DNA of 64,000 nt, taken from Pseudomonas tructae (lineage in GTDB: Bacteria; Pseudomonadota; Gammaproteobacteria; Pseudomonadales; Pseudomonadaceae). The translations under genes and the position numbers were made by a program. The notes under the pieces were generated by a model, which saw only the letters and a program-made list of their open reading frames with translations, was not told the DNA's origin and made no database searches. Of the stretch, positions 36,588 through 44,766 are shown in pieces (positions within the stretch are counted from its first letter, which is position 1; every line of letters begins with the position of its first letter). The stretch is taken from assembly GCF_004214895.1 (NCBI RefSeq), contig NZ_CP035952.1, positions 248,001-312,000 of the forward strand. Direction: 5' to 3'.

Positions 36588-37841
36588 CTACAGCAAGGTC
36601 CAGGTGTAACTGAGGATCACCCGGTTCTCATCGATGTCCGAGCGGTAATTGGAGCGCGCCATGGCGTTGCGCAGGCGTATCCCCAAGCCCTTGAACACGC
36701 CACTTTGCACGGCGTAGCCCAGATCGAAATCACGCTCGTGTTCCTTGCCCTCAAAACCCCGCCCAGTATCGACGTTGTCGCCTTTGAGGTAGCGCACGGT
36801 TGCAGTCAGCCCGGGAACGCCCATGGCGACGAAGTCATAGTCATAACGCACCTGCCAGGATCGCTCGTCGGTATAGGCGAACTCGTAGGTCGGCACTTCG
36901 TTGCCCAGCGGCGAGATGTTCGGGAACACCCGTGGGAAAGCGTCTTCACCATAGATCGCCTGGTAACCGACACTGAACGTGTGGCCGCCATGCTTGGCCG
37001 ACAGCAGCGAATAGAACGCCTGGTTGTCGATATCGCCAATGCGCGCCTCGCCCTGTTCGTTGGCCATGAAGTATCCAAGGTTGGCACCCAGGGTCCAGTC
37101 GCCCATGGGCTGGCTGTGCTTGAGGCCGACAAAGCCCTGTTGATAGATATCTTCCAGACGTCCATACCAGAGGCTGGCGGTGCTGCGATTGGCGTTGAAG
37201 CTGTAGTCGCCGCCGGCGTAGTTGAAGGCATCACTGTCAGCCTGGCGCTGGGGCAGGTGGCCGAGCATGGCGATCATTTTTTCGTCACCGGCTTCATTGC
37301 GCAGGCTGGTTGAACTCAGGTGACCGGCCTGCAGGGTAAAGCCGCTGATCTCGGCAGAGGTCAGGCTGACGCCCTGGTAGGTAGGCGGCAGCAGGCGTGA
37401 GTCGTTGTACTGCAGGATGGGCAGGTTGGTCTGCAACTCGCCGACTTTCAGCTCGGTCTTCGAGTAGCGCATTTTCAACGTGGCGCCGACCCGGCTGTAG
37501 TCATCGGCGGCGCGACCATCGTCCTGCACCGGCAGCAAGCCGGTGCCGGTGCGGTCCGGGCTGCTGTCGAGCTTGAGGCCGAGCAAGCCAATGGCATCGA
37601 CGCCAAAACCGAGGGGGCCGGGGGTATAACCGGACTTGAAGTTGAAGATGAAACCCTGGCCCCATTCCTCGGCCTTGGACTGCGGATTGGCCCCAACGAT
37701 GCCGGAAAAGTCGCGGCTGAAGTAATAGTTGCGCGCTTGCAGGGTAGCGCTGGCGTCCTTGATGAAGTCCGGCTCGGCGGCGCTGGCGCAGAAACTCAGG
37801 GCGCAGAGAGACAGCAACCCGTAGTGTGGGAAGTGGTTCAT
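36588..37841 (-). CDS. benF: OprD-family porin, BenF-like
   Basis: This 417-residue outer-membrane channel has a signal peptide ([22 protein letters not shown]). The start of the barrel is typical of the OprD family: [20 protein letters not shown] and [20 protein letters not shown]. The barrel ends in ILSYTWTLL with a hydrophobic C-terminus. Next to benK and benR it is most likely the benzoate-specific porin BenF. It is 57 bp downstream of benK, with a REP doublet between, so the pair may be one operon with a processing or attenuation point. Confidence 0.88.
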   Translation of the reverse strand: MNHFPHYGLLSLCALSFCASAAEPDFIKDASATLQARNYYFSRDFSGIVGANPQSKAEEWGQGFIFNFKSGYTPGPLGFGVDAIGLLGLKLDSSPDRTGTGLLPVQDDGRAADDYSRVGATLKMRYSKTELKVGELQTNLPILQYNDSRLLPPTYQGVSLTSAEISGFTLQAGHLSSTSLRNEAGDEKMIAMLGHLPQRQADSDAFNYAGGDYSFNANRSTASLWYGRLEDIYQQGFVGLKHSQPMGDWTLGANLGYFMANEQGEARIGDIDNQAFYSLLSAKHGGHTFSVGYQAIYGEDAFPRVFPNISPLGNEVPTYEFAYTDERSWQVRYDYDFVAMGVPGLTATVRYLKGDNVDTGRGFEGKEHERDFDLGYAVQSGVFKGLGIRLRNAMARSNYRSDIDENRVILSYTWTLL

Positions 37842-37880
37842 GATTTGGGTGCTCTTTTTATTGTTGTTCTGGTTGAGAAT

Positions 37881-37933
37881 CGCGGGTCAAGCCCACTCCT
37901 ACCCCCCTGTGGGAGCAGGCTTGACCCGCGATA
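37881..37933. repeat. Divergent REP doublet overlapping the benK 3' end
   Basis: ATCGCGGGTCAAGCCCACTC and its inverted copy GTGGGAGCAGGCTTGACCCG form a stem with a short C-rich loop. This is a variant of the standard REP (GGTCAAGCC instead of GGGCAAGCC). It includes the last codons and stop codon of benK. Confidence 0.85.
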
Positions 37934-39242
37934 GGGCCGCTATGCCAGCTCCACGCCCTGCAAACACCATCATCGCCACCGCCGCTACCGCACCCGGCAG
38001 CGCAAAGGCCATGAAATTCAGCGCCAGCGGCAACTGAATCCCCAGCAACATTCCCCCCAGGATCGGCCCGACGATCGCCCCGCTGCGGCCGATACCCGAT
38101 GCCCAGCCTAGCCCGGTCGAGCGAATCCCCATGGGGTAAAACTGAGCCACGCAGGCATAGGCCAGAATCTGCGTACCGATGGTGGTCGCGCCGGCAATGC
38201 CGATCAGCAGGTACAACACCGGCGTCGGGCTCTTGAAGCCAAGCAGGCTGATCGACAACGCCGCCACGGCGAAGAACACCACCAGCACCCGATCAAGCTT
38301 GAAGCGGTCGCCAATCCAGCCGCCGCCCACCGCGCCAAAGATCGCGCCGAAGTTCAGCACCAGCAAGAACGCCAGGCTTGAACCCAGGCCGTAACCGGCG
38401 TTGCTCATCAGTTTGGGCAACCAGGAATTGAGCGCGTAAACCATCAACAGGCAGCAGAAAAAGGCGACCCAGAGCATCAACGTGCTCAGCGCCCGGCCTT
38501 CGCGAAACAGTTGCGGCACCGAACCACCGGCGTGGGTGCCGGTCACCACCTCCAGGCGGTCTCCCGCTTGCGCCTGGTAGCTCGGCTCAACCCGCTGCAG
38601 CAACTGGCTGGCCTGCTCGGTACGGCCCTGACGCACCAGAAACCCCAGGGACTCGGGCAAGTAGCGCAGGATCAACGGCAGCAACAGCAAGGGAATGACC
38701 GCCACATAGAACACCGACTGCCAACCGAACGCCGGCAACAAGACGATCCCAAGCCCGGCCGAGAGCATGCCGCCCACCGAGTAGCCACTGAACATGATCG
38801 CCACCAGGGTGCTGCGCATGCGCTTGGGCGCATACTCGTTCATCAACGCCACCACGTTGGGCATCACTCCTCCGATGCCAAGGCCTGCCAGAAAGCGACA
38901 AATGCCAAACTCAGTGGGGTTGCGGGCAAAGCCGTTGAGCACGGTGAAGCCGCTGAAAAGGATCACACAGACAGTGATGGCCTTCTTGCGCCCGATCCGG
39001 TCCGACAGCGGGCCGAACACCAGGGCGCCGAACATCATGCCAAACAATGCATAGCTGCCCAGGGCACCGGCTTGCAGCGGGGTCATGCCCCACTCCTGCA
39101 TCAAGGCCGGCAGCACCACGCCGTAAATGACCAGGTCGTAGCCGTCGAAGATGATGATCAGCGCGCACCAGAACAGCACACGCCAGTGAAAGGAATTGAA
39201 TTTCGCCTGATCGATCAGGCTATTGATATCGATCGCTCGCAT
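37899..39242 (-). CDS. benK: Aromatic acid/H+ symporter BenK (MFS)
   Basis: This 447-residue major facilitator has 12 membrane helices and belongs to the AAHS aromatic acid:H+ symporters. Signatures are IIFDGYDLVIYGVVLPALMQ in helix 1, GPLSDRIGRKKAITVCVILF, and RFLAGLGIGGVMPNVVALMN. It imports benzoate. The last residues (SRVKPAPTGG) are encoded by a REP element, so the natural C-terminus seems replaced or extended by repeat DNA. Two BenR-type boxes lie 111-146 bp upstream. Confidence 0.9.
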   Translation of the reverse strand: MRAIDINSLIDQAKFNSFHWRVLFWCALIIIFDGYDLVIYGVVLPALMQEWGMTPLQAGALGSYALFGMMFGALVFGPLSDRIGRKKAITVCVILFSGFTVLNGFARNPTEFGICRFLAGLGIGGVMPNVVALMNEYAPKRMRSTLVAIMFSGYSVGGMLSAGLGIVLLPAFGWQSVFYVAVIPLLLLPLILRYLPESLGFLVRQGRTEQASQLLQRVEPSYQAQAGDRLEVVTGTHAGGSVPQLFREGRALSTLMLWVAFFCCLLMVYALNSWLPKLMSNAGYGLGSSLAFLLVLNFGAIFGAVGGGWIGDRFKLDRVLVVFFAVAALSISLLGFKSPTPVLYLLIGIAGATTIGTQILAYACVAQFYPMGIRSTGLGWASGIGRSGAIVGPILGGMLLGIQLPLALNFMAFALPGAVAAVAMMVFAGRGAGIAALSRVKPAPTGG

Positions 39243-39352
39243 GAGGCGTGTCTCTTTTGTTGTTGTTATCGAAACCCGAATGGCGATACCTGCCCGGCGC
39301 AGGGCCAGGCAGTGTTCGCAGGATCAGGTTAGGAGCGGCGGCGAGGCGCCAA

Positions 39353-39388
39353 TAGCCGTTTCCTGCGAATCGCTATCCGGATTGCGCA
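39353..39388 (-). promoter_or_regulatory. Two BenR/XylS-type boxes at the benK promoter
   Basis: On the minus strand TGCGCAATCCGGATA (39388-39374) is followed by CGCAGGAAACGGCTA (39367-39353). Each differs from TGCA-N6-GGNTA by one base, and the repeat distance is again exactly 21 bp. Confidence 0.78.
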
Positions 39389-39403
39389 GCGGCTGACGAG
39401 CGT

Positions 39404-40360
39404 TCAGCGATGACGTTTGAAGGTGACCGAAGGCAGCTCGCCGAAGCGCTGGCGATAACTTTCGGCGAAGCGGCCCAGGTGCAGGAAGCCGTAATCCAGG
39501 GCGATTTCGGTGACATTGCGCACCGGGCTGGACGCATCCTGCAGGGCCGCGTGAATACGTTCGAGCTTGCGCTGGCGTACGTAGCCCTTGGGCGACAGGC
39601 CGGCGTGACGCTCGAACAGCGAGTACAACGAACGCTCGCTGACCCGCGCCACCGTCATCAACTGGCTGACAGCGATGTCCTGATGCAGGTTGGCATCGAT
39701 GTAGGCGGCCAGTTGTTCGAACGAGTGGGTCTGCAGCCCCGGCTCACATCGATCGATGTTGTTGCCCAGCAGGCTGAGCAATTTGCTGGCGACAATCTGC
39801 TCGTAGTGCTTCTGAACTTGAGGCAACGACTGTGTGTTTTCTGCTTCTTCGCACACCAGCCCCAGCAGGCCGATAAACCCTTCCAGTGCACCGGCGGCAT
39901 GCAGTGCACTGGTGAAACGGATACCGCCTTCGGGCAATTGCCAGCGCTGTTCCAGGCAGGCCTGCTCGAGTTGGCTGGCCGGCAGTTTGAGGATGAATTT
40001 CTCGCAGTCGGCCGAGTAAGTAAGGTCAACCGGGTCATCCGGGTTGATCAACAGCAGCTCGCCGGGCACATAGTGATGCTCATCACCGCGGCAGCTTGAA
40101 TGGCAGTGGCCTTTGAGCAGGATCTGCAGGTGATACAGGCTACCCAGCGCCGGTGAAGTAATCCGCGCCCTACCCCCGTAGCTCAAGCGGCACAGGTCGA
40201 GGCTGGCGAACTTGCGATGGTTGATGCTCGCCTGCAGGTCACCGCTGCGCGGCAGGCGCAGGCTATGGCCGCCGACATGCTGGTTGACGTAGTCGGACAC
40301 CGCATAAGGGTCGGCACGCTGGAACACACGGCTGCGTTCGCTCAACAGTTGGCTGCTCAT
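39404..40360 (-). CDS. Second BenR-like AraC/XylS-family activator
   Basis: This 318-residue protein is a paralogue of BenR of the same length and layout. The N-terminus LLSERSRVFQRADPYAVSDY nearly repeats that of BenR. The C-terminal helix-turn-helix units are SQLMTVARVSERSLYSLFER and VRNVTEIALDYGFLHLGRFA. It ends 15 bp from two BenR-type boxes at the benK promoter, the same geometry as BenR and benA. It may respond to benzoate or a related acid and drive benK-benF. Which of the two copies is the main benzoate sensor cannot be told from sequence. Confidence 0.85.
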   Translation of the reverse strand: MSSQLLSERSRVFQRADPYAVSDYVNQHVGGHSLRLPRSGDLQASINHRKFASLDLCRLSYGGRARITSPALGSLYHLQILLKGHCHSSCRGDEHHYVPGELLLINPDDPVDLTYSADCEKFILKLPASQLEQACLEQRWQLPEGGIRFTSALHAAGALEGFIGLLGLVCEEAENTQSLPQVQKHYEQIVASKLLSLLGNNIDRCEPGLQTHSFEQLAAYIDANLHQDIAVSQLMTVARVSERSLYSLFERHAGLSPKGYVRQRKLERIHAALQDASSPVRNVTEIALDYGFLHLGRFAESYRQRFGELPSVTFKRHR

Positions 40361-40491
40361 GGGCCGGCCTCATTGTTATTCTGGTTCGACGATATCCACA
40401 GGGTCTGGTTATCCACACCCTCAGCAGCTTGCGCCAGCGCCAGCAGGCAGTCCAATATCCGTTGGGTAGGCAACCATACCCAGGAGGTATC

Positions 40492-41376
40492 ATGGAACTG
40501 CGTCATCTGCGCTACTTCCGGGTGCTCGCGCAAACCCTCAATTTCACCCGCGCCGCCGAACAGCTGCACATCGCCCAGCCGCCATTGAGCCGACAGATCC
40601 GCCAGCTGGAGGACATTCTCGGTGTGCAGTTGCTCGAACGCGGTCGGCCCCTGCGCCTGACCGAGGCCGGGCGGTTTTTCCATGAACACAGTGGCGCCCT
40701 GCTTGATCAGCTCGAACAGATCGCCGACGGCACCCGCCGCATCGCCAACAGCGAACGGCAGTGGCTGCGCATCGGCTTTGCGCCGTCGACGCTTTATGAC
40801 TTGCTACCCGAGTTGATCCGCCAGTTGCGGCGCAACGAGGAACTGGAGCTGGGGCTGCAGGAAATGATCACCTTACAGCAGGTCGAAGCGCTGAAGGCCG
40901 GCCGCATCGATATCGGCTTTGGCCGCATTCACATTCAGGATCCGGCCATCGAGCAGGTGCTGCTGCGCGAGGAAGCATTGGTGGTTGCCCTGCCCTGTGG
41001 CCACCCGCTGCTCGGCCAGGCCCTGGATCTCAAACGCCTCGCCGACGAGCCCTTTGTGCTCTATCCGGCCAACCCGCGACCAAGCTATGCCGATCACATC
41101 TGGGCGCTGTTCACAGCCCATGGTGTCAACATCAAGGTTGTGCAGTGGACCAACGAACTGCAGACCGCATTGGGCCTGGTCGCCGCTGGCCTGGGGATAA
41201 CGTTGGTGCCAGCGTCCGTGCAAAACCAACACCGCGCCGACATTGTTTTTGCACCGTTGCCTGAAAAAGCCGCGGTGTCACCGATCATTCTCAGCCGCCG
41301 AGCTGGGGATAACTCGCCACAGGTCAGGCGGTGTCTGAGTCTGGTAGAACAGATGAAAACCGGCCCCCAGGGCTGA
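40492..41376 (+). CDS. catR: CatR, LysR-family regulator of catechol genes
   Basis: This 294-residue LysR regulator closely matches CatR, which senses cis,cis-muconate and activates catBCA. The N-terminus MELRHLRYFRVLAQTLNFTR then AAEQLHIAQPPLSRQIRQLE is the DNA-binding part. The effector domain has LRIGFAPSTLYDLLPELIRQ and LYPANPRPSYADHIWALFTA. AGGAGGTATC precedes the ATG. CatR usually sits divergent from catB. Here it is about 9 kb away, facing a BenR-like gene, and convergent with hcnC. Confidence 0.9.
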   Translation: MELRHLRYFRVLAQTLNFTRAAEQLHIAQPPLSRQIRQLEDILGVQLLERGRPLRLTEAGRFFHEHSGALLDQLEQIADGTRRIANSERQWLRIGFAPSTLYDLLPELIRQLRRNEELELGLQEMITLQQVEALKAGRIDIGFGRIHIQDPAIEQVLLREEALVVALPCGHPLLGQALDLKRLADEPFVLYPANPRPSYADHIWALFTAHGVNIKVVQWTNELQTALGLVAAGLGITLVPASVQNQHRADIVFAPLPEKAAVSPIILSRRAGDNSPQVRRCLSLVEQMKTGPQG

Positions 41377-41394
41377 AGGCCGGCTTATCCACAA

Positions 41395-42651
41395 TCAGGC
41401 CAGGGCGGCCTGGTTGTTTTCCACAGCCAGCAAGTCAAAGCGCTGGGCAAGGAACGGGGTGATGTCCAGCGGCAGAGTTTCCTGGTGCAGGACCTTGTCG
41501 ATCAGCACCCCGGTGATGGCCGAGGTAAGAATGCCGGTGCGAAAGTGTCCACAGGCATTCAGGTAACCGCTGACTTCAGAAACCGGCCCCAGAATAGGCA
41601 ACTCGTCCGGCGAGCCCGGGCGCAAGCCGGCCCAGGTGCGCTTGAGGTTGATCTGCGCAAGCTCCGGCACACAGCGAACCGCGCCTTGAACCAGACCGTT
41701 GATTTCCGGGAAGGTGTTGCTGACGTCGAAGCCTTTGTCTTCGGTGGTGCTGCCGATCAGGATTTCGCCGTTGTCCTTCTGCGCCATATAGCAGTCGCTG
41801 GTGGTCAGGCAGCCTTGCAGCAGCTTGGGCATGCGCTCGGTGAGGATGATCTGGCCTTTGACCGGCTTGACCGGAATCCGCAGGCCGGTGGCCCATTCGC
41901 TCAAATCTGCGGCCCAGGCACCCGCAGCGTTGATCAGGGTGTCGCAGTGGAAAGTGCCCTCCTCGGCGGTTTGCACAGCGCTGACCCGCGAGCCCTGGTG
42001 CAGCACACCGGTAATATTGGTGTTGTGGAACAGGTCGACGCCATTCTGCCGCGCCGCTTCCATGTACGAATCGGCCAGGCGGAACGGGCTGACCTGGTGA
42101 TCGCAGAGGAACTCCAGGGCGCCTTGGGCCTGATGACTGACTGCAGGTTCCGCCTGGCGCAGGGCCTCGCGGTCAAGCCAGCGCACCTGGTCGGCCAGGT
42201 GCGGAATCTGCGCAACGATGTGTTCGGCGTACATCCGGTCTTCATCGTCGTAGATCACATACTTGAGGCCGGTGCGCTCGAACTTGAAGTCCATGCCGTG
42301 GCGGTCGATCAACTCACGGTGCAGCTGTGGATAAAGTGCATTGGACTGCAAGGCAAAATCGAAGAACGACTGCGGCAAGATGTGCGGTGTGCTCGAATCC
42401 ACCGCCACTGCCGCACCATGGGCCTCGCGCTTGTGCTTGGCCGACATCATGCGAAAGAAGATCACCCCGCAGCCCAGGCCTACAGACTCACCGATCGCCC
42501 ACAGGCCGCCGGCCGACGCACGGGTGGCATTGCCCGGGCGTTTGGCATCGATCAGGGCGATCTTCAGGTTCTTGCGCTTGGACAACTGGTAGGCGCACGA
42601 CGCACCGATCACACCGCCGCCGGCGATGACCACATCATAGGTTCTGTTCAT
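41395..42651 (-). CDS. hcnC: Hydrogen cyanide synthase subunit HcnC
   Basis: This 418-residue FAD-dependent amine oxidase subunit works with HcnA and HcnB to oxidise glycine to HCN and CO2 at the inner membrane. The FAD motif is YDVVIAGGGVIGASCAYQLS. The stretch RASAGGLWAIGESVGLGCGV and FFRMMSAKHKREAHGA match HcnC as I know it from P. aeruginosa. The C-terminal substrate region has WAGLRPGSPDELPILGPVSE. It follows hcnB by three bases. Opine/D-hydroxyproline oxidase subunits are the nearest alternative, but the whole three-gene set matches hcnABC. Confidence 0.93.
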   Translation of the reverse strand: MNRTYDVVIAGGGVIGASCAYQLSKRKNLKIALIDAKRPGNATRASAGGLWAIGESVGLGCGVIFFRMMSAKHKREAHGAAVAVDSSTPHILPQSFFDFALQSNALYPQLHRELIDRHGMDFKFERTGLKYVIYDDEDRMYAEHIVAQIPHLADQVRWLDREALRQAEPAVSHQAQGALEFLCDHQVSPFRLADSYMEAARQNGVDLFHNTNITGVLHQGSRVSAVQTAEEGTFHCDTLINAAGAWAADLSEWATGLRIPVKPVKGQIILTERMPKLLQGCLTTSDCYMAQKDNGEILIGSTTEDKGFDVSNTFPEINGLVQGAVRCVPELAQINLKRTWAGLRPGSPDELPILGPVSEVSGYLNACGHFRTGILTSAITGVLIDKVLHQETLPLDITPFLAQRFDLLAVENNQAALA

Positions 42652-42654
42652 GCT

Positions 42655-44049
42655 TCAGGCTTCCGTGCCAAGTTGCTGGAATGCGGAGAATGGAATCGGA
42701 TCGATCGGGAAACGCGGCCGCAGCCAGCCGACGTCGGCACGCCCGGTGGCCTCGCGCAGCCGGTCGCTGCAGTAGCCGACACACATGCGCCCCTGGCAGT
42801 CGCCCATACTCACCCGGGTGCGCATCTTCAACCCGGCCATGTCCTCAACGCCCTGCTCCAGGGCGCGATCGATATCGCTGCGCGTGACGTGCTCGCAGCG
42901 GCAGATCACCGTATCCGGCTGCGGCAGGTCGATCTGCTTGGTGCCGCGATGGGTGTAACGTTCTACGCCAGCGCGAAAGCGCTTGATCGCCGCTAACTGG
43001 CCGAGGTATTTCTCGCGCAGTTCGATGGCCTGTTCAGCGTTGAGCACTTCGCGCTGCAGCAGGATCGAAACCGCCGCGATGCGCCCGGTGAGCATCGCCG
43101 CTTCGCCACCGCGGATGCCACCCATGTCACCCGCCAGGTGAATATGCGCCTGGCTGCTTTGCTGCCAGACATTGCTTTCCGGGCGCAGGTAACCGTCTTC
43201 GTTGAAGCCGTGGTCCAGGCCCAGTTGCTGGCTCAGTTGCGTACGCGGAATGAAGCCGTAGCCCACCGCCAGGGTTTGCGCCGGTTCGCGTTGCGCGCGG
43301 CTCAGGTCCGGTTGCCAGTCATCGTCGTAGGGCGCCAGGGTCACTTCGGCCAGCTCGCCCTCGCCTTTGGCTTCGACCACACCCCAGCCGTAATACATGG
43401 GGATGCCATTGAGCTTCATGTAGCCGAGCATGCTCAGGCCATCGAGGAACAGCTGCGGCTTGTTCATCAGCGCCAGGCTTTCGCGGGCAATCTTGCTGAA
43501 CGGGCACGCCTCATAGACACCGGCCACTTTCGCCCCGGCCGCGTGCAACTGACAGGCCACCAGAGGCAACAACGGCCCGGTGCCGGCAATCACGGTGCTG
43601 CCCAGCGGCTTGACCACGCCACTTTTGATCTGCAGTTGCAGGCCGCCGAGAAGCATGACCCCCGGCAGGGTCCAGCCCGCGAAAGGCACATTGCGTTCGT
43701 GGCAACCGGCCGACAGCAGCAGGTGGGAATAATCGATTTCGTGCAGGGCTTCTTCGGCATCGAGCACCATCAGGCGTTGCTCGTCGCCCCCCACCACACG
43801 GCTGTTCAGGCGCAGGTCGATGCGATCGGCGCAGGCGGCAAAATCCTTGTGCAGTTTCTTCAGCGCTTTGCTGTAGCGGGCGCCCAGGTACCCAAGGTCG
43901 ACACCGCTGCGCAGCGGTCCGCGAAACACTACACCACCGGGGCGCGAGGCTTCATCGAAAAGCAGGCTGGAAACACCGTGATTGGCCAGCTCGATCGCTG
44001 CCGCCATACCCGCCGAACCACCACCGACAATTACTGGACGCAGGCTCAT
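42655..44049 (-). CDS. hcnB: Hydrogen cyanide synthase subunit HcnB
   Basis: This 464-residue flavoprotein has an N-terminal FAD site (LRPVIVGGGSAGMAAAIELA) and a second nucleotide-binding region (GSTVIAGTGPLLPLVACQLH). Its C-terminal BFD-like [2Fe-2S] part has DTVICRCEHVTRSDIDRALE and GRMCVGYCSDRL. The end WLRPRFPIDPIPFSAFQQLG is characteristic of HcnB. The length equals that of the known protein. The ATG at 44049 overlaps the hcnA stop (ATGA), so the long upstream extension in this frame is spurious. Confidence 0.94.
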   Translation of the reverse strand: MSLRPVIVGGGSAGMAAAIELANHGVSSLLFDEASRPGGVVFRGPLRSGVDLGYLGARYSKALKKLHKDFAACADRIDLRLNSRVVGGDEQRLMVLDAEEALHEIDYSHLLLSAGCHERNVPFAGWTLPGVMLLGGLQLQIKSGVVKPLGSTVIAGTGPLLPLVACQLHAAGAKVAGVYEACPFSKIARESLALMNKPQLFLDGLSMLGYMKLNGIPMYYGWGVVEAKGEGELAEVTLAPYDDDWQPDLSRAQREPAQTLAVGYGFIPRTQLSQQLGLDHGFNEDGYLRPESNVWQQSSQAHIHLAGDMGGIRGGEAAMLTGRIAAVSILLQREVLNAEQAIELREKYLGQLAAIKRFRAGVERYTHRGTKQIDLPQPDTVICRCEHVTRSDIDRALEQGVEDMAGLKMRTRVSMGDCQGRMCVGYCSDRLREATGRADVGWLRPRFPIDPIPFSAFQQLGTEA

Positions 44050-44360
44050 GGCGCCTCCTGACCGGCAAAACGGTTGGTCCCGGTTTCGACCTGCATGCCC
44101 GGTTGTACCACGGTCTGGCAGGCGCGGCGCTTGGGCCGGCCATTGATAGATACCAGGCAGCAATGGCACACACCCATGCCGCAGAAAGCGCCGGTCAGCT
44201 GGTCGTGGTCATTGCGCGCCACCTGGCGCATGCCCACGGCATTGAGCACGCTGAGCACGGTTTCACCGGCGGCGACGTCCACTGCCTGGCCGTTGAGTTC
44301 GATGGTCATGTCCGCCCGCGACAGGGGCTGGATATCTAGCTTTCGCTCCAGAGTCTGCAT
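44046..44360 (-). CDS. hcnA: Hydrogen cyanide synthase subunit HcnA
   Basis: This 104-residue [2Fe-2S] subunit begins MQTLERKLDIQPLSRADMTI, very close to the known HcnA start, and has the cluster motif GAFCGMGVCHCCLVSINGRP followed by RRACQT. It passes electrons in the HCN synthase complex. The ATG at 44360 is set by the conserved N-terminus and by the GGA ribosome-binding region, which is part of an RsmA/RsmE site. It is first in hcnABC. Confidence 0.94.
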   Translation of the reverse strand: MQTLERKLDIQPLSRADMTIELNGQAVDVAAGETVLSVLNAVGMRQVARNDHDQLTGAFCGMGVCHCCLVSINGRPKRRACQTVVQPGMQVETGTNRFAGQEAP

Positions 44361-44365
44361 AGCTT

Positions 44366-44376
44366 TTCGTCCGTGA
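44366..44376 (-). promoter_or_regulatory. RsmA/RsmE binding site in the hcnA leader
   Basis: TCACGGACGAA on the minus strand, ending six bases before the hcnA ATG, fits the Rsm consensus (A/U)CANGGANG(U/A) and covers the ribosome-binding site. The same type of site mediates Gac/Rsm control of hcnA in P. protegens. Confidence 0.88.
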
Positions 44377-44766
44377 AAAAGAAACATGGACTGCGCACAC
44401 TAAGCCAAGCGTGCCCCTGGACTATTGATCCAGGCCAGCTAATGGGTCTGCTTGCCAGACAAACCGACAAAAACGCCAAGCCCCCGGCAGGTGTTGCATA
44501 GATATTTGATGTCGGAGCAATTGGCGCTGCTACGGCTATAGTGCTTCCTGCTCAGAATCGAGGTGCTGCACGGCAGCATTTTGTTGACCGGCTCACAATT
44601 TGCGGTCGAAGGCTGCCTCCTTGGCCTGAGGCTGAAGTAACCTGGCCAAAGGCGGGAAACTGCCTCTGCCTCGAAGGGGCCGCGAGCTTGCGGCCGAGCA
44701 GTGCAGCGACACACCGGTCGACCTGGGACGGGCGACCCAACAACAAAAACAAGAGAAGTCATCGAC
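44377..44766. other. Intergenic region between hcnA and the first autotransporter
   Basis: This divergent region holds the hcnA promoter at the left. The right part has GC-rich DNA with no clear repeat or hairpin, ending in ACAAGAGAAGTC before the autotransporter ATG. I looked here for a Tn7-type left end and did not find one. Confidence 0.4.
44425..44438 (-). promoter_or_regulatory. ANR-like box upstream of hcnA
   Basis: On the minus strand CTGGC-CTGG-ATCAA has one perfect and one degenerate half of the FNR/ANR consensus TTGAT-N4-ATCAA. It lies 65 bp upstream of the hcnA ATG, fitting anaerobic activation of HCN synthesis. Confidence 0.6.

Noticed and set aside
41395..44360. D-hydroxyproline or opine oxidase operon instead of hcnABC
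   Set aside because: Subunit lengths (104, 464, 418) and the N- and C-terminal sequences match hydrogen cyanide synthase, and the Rsm site is typical of hcnA.
44388..44766. Left end of an older Tn7-type element before the autotransporters
   Set aside because: I looked for AATAAAAACTGTC-like repeats and found none convincing.
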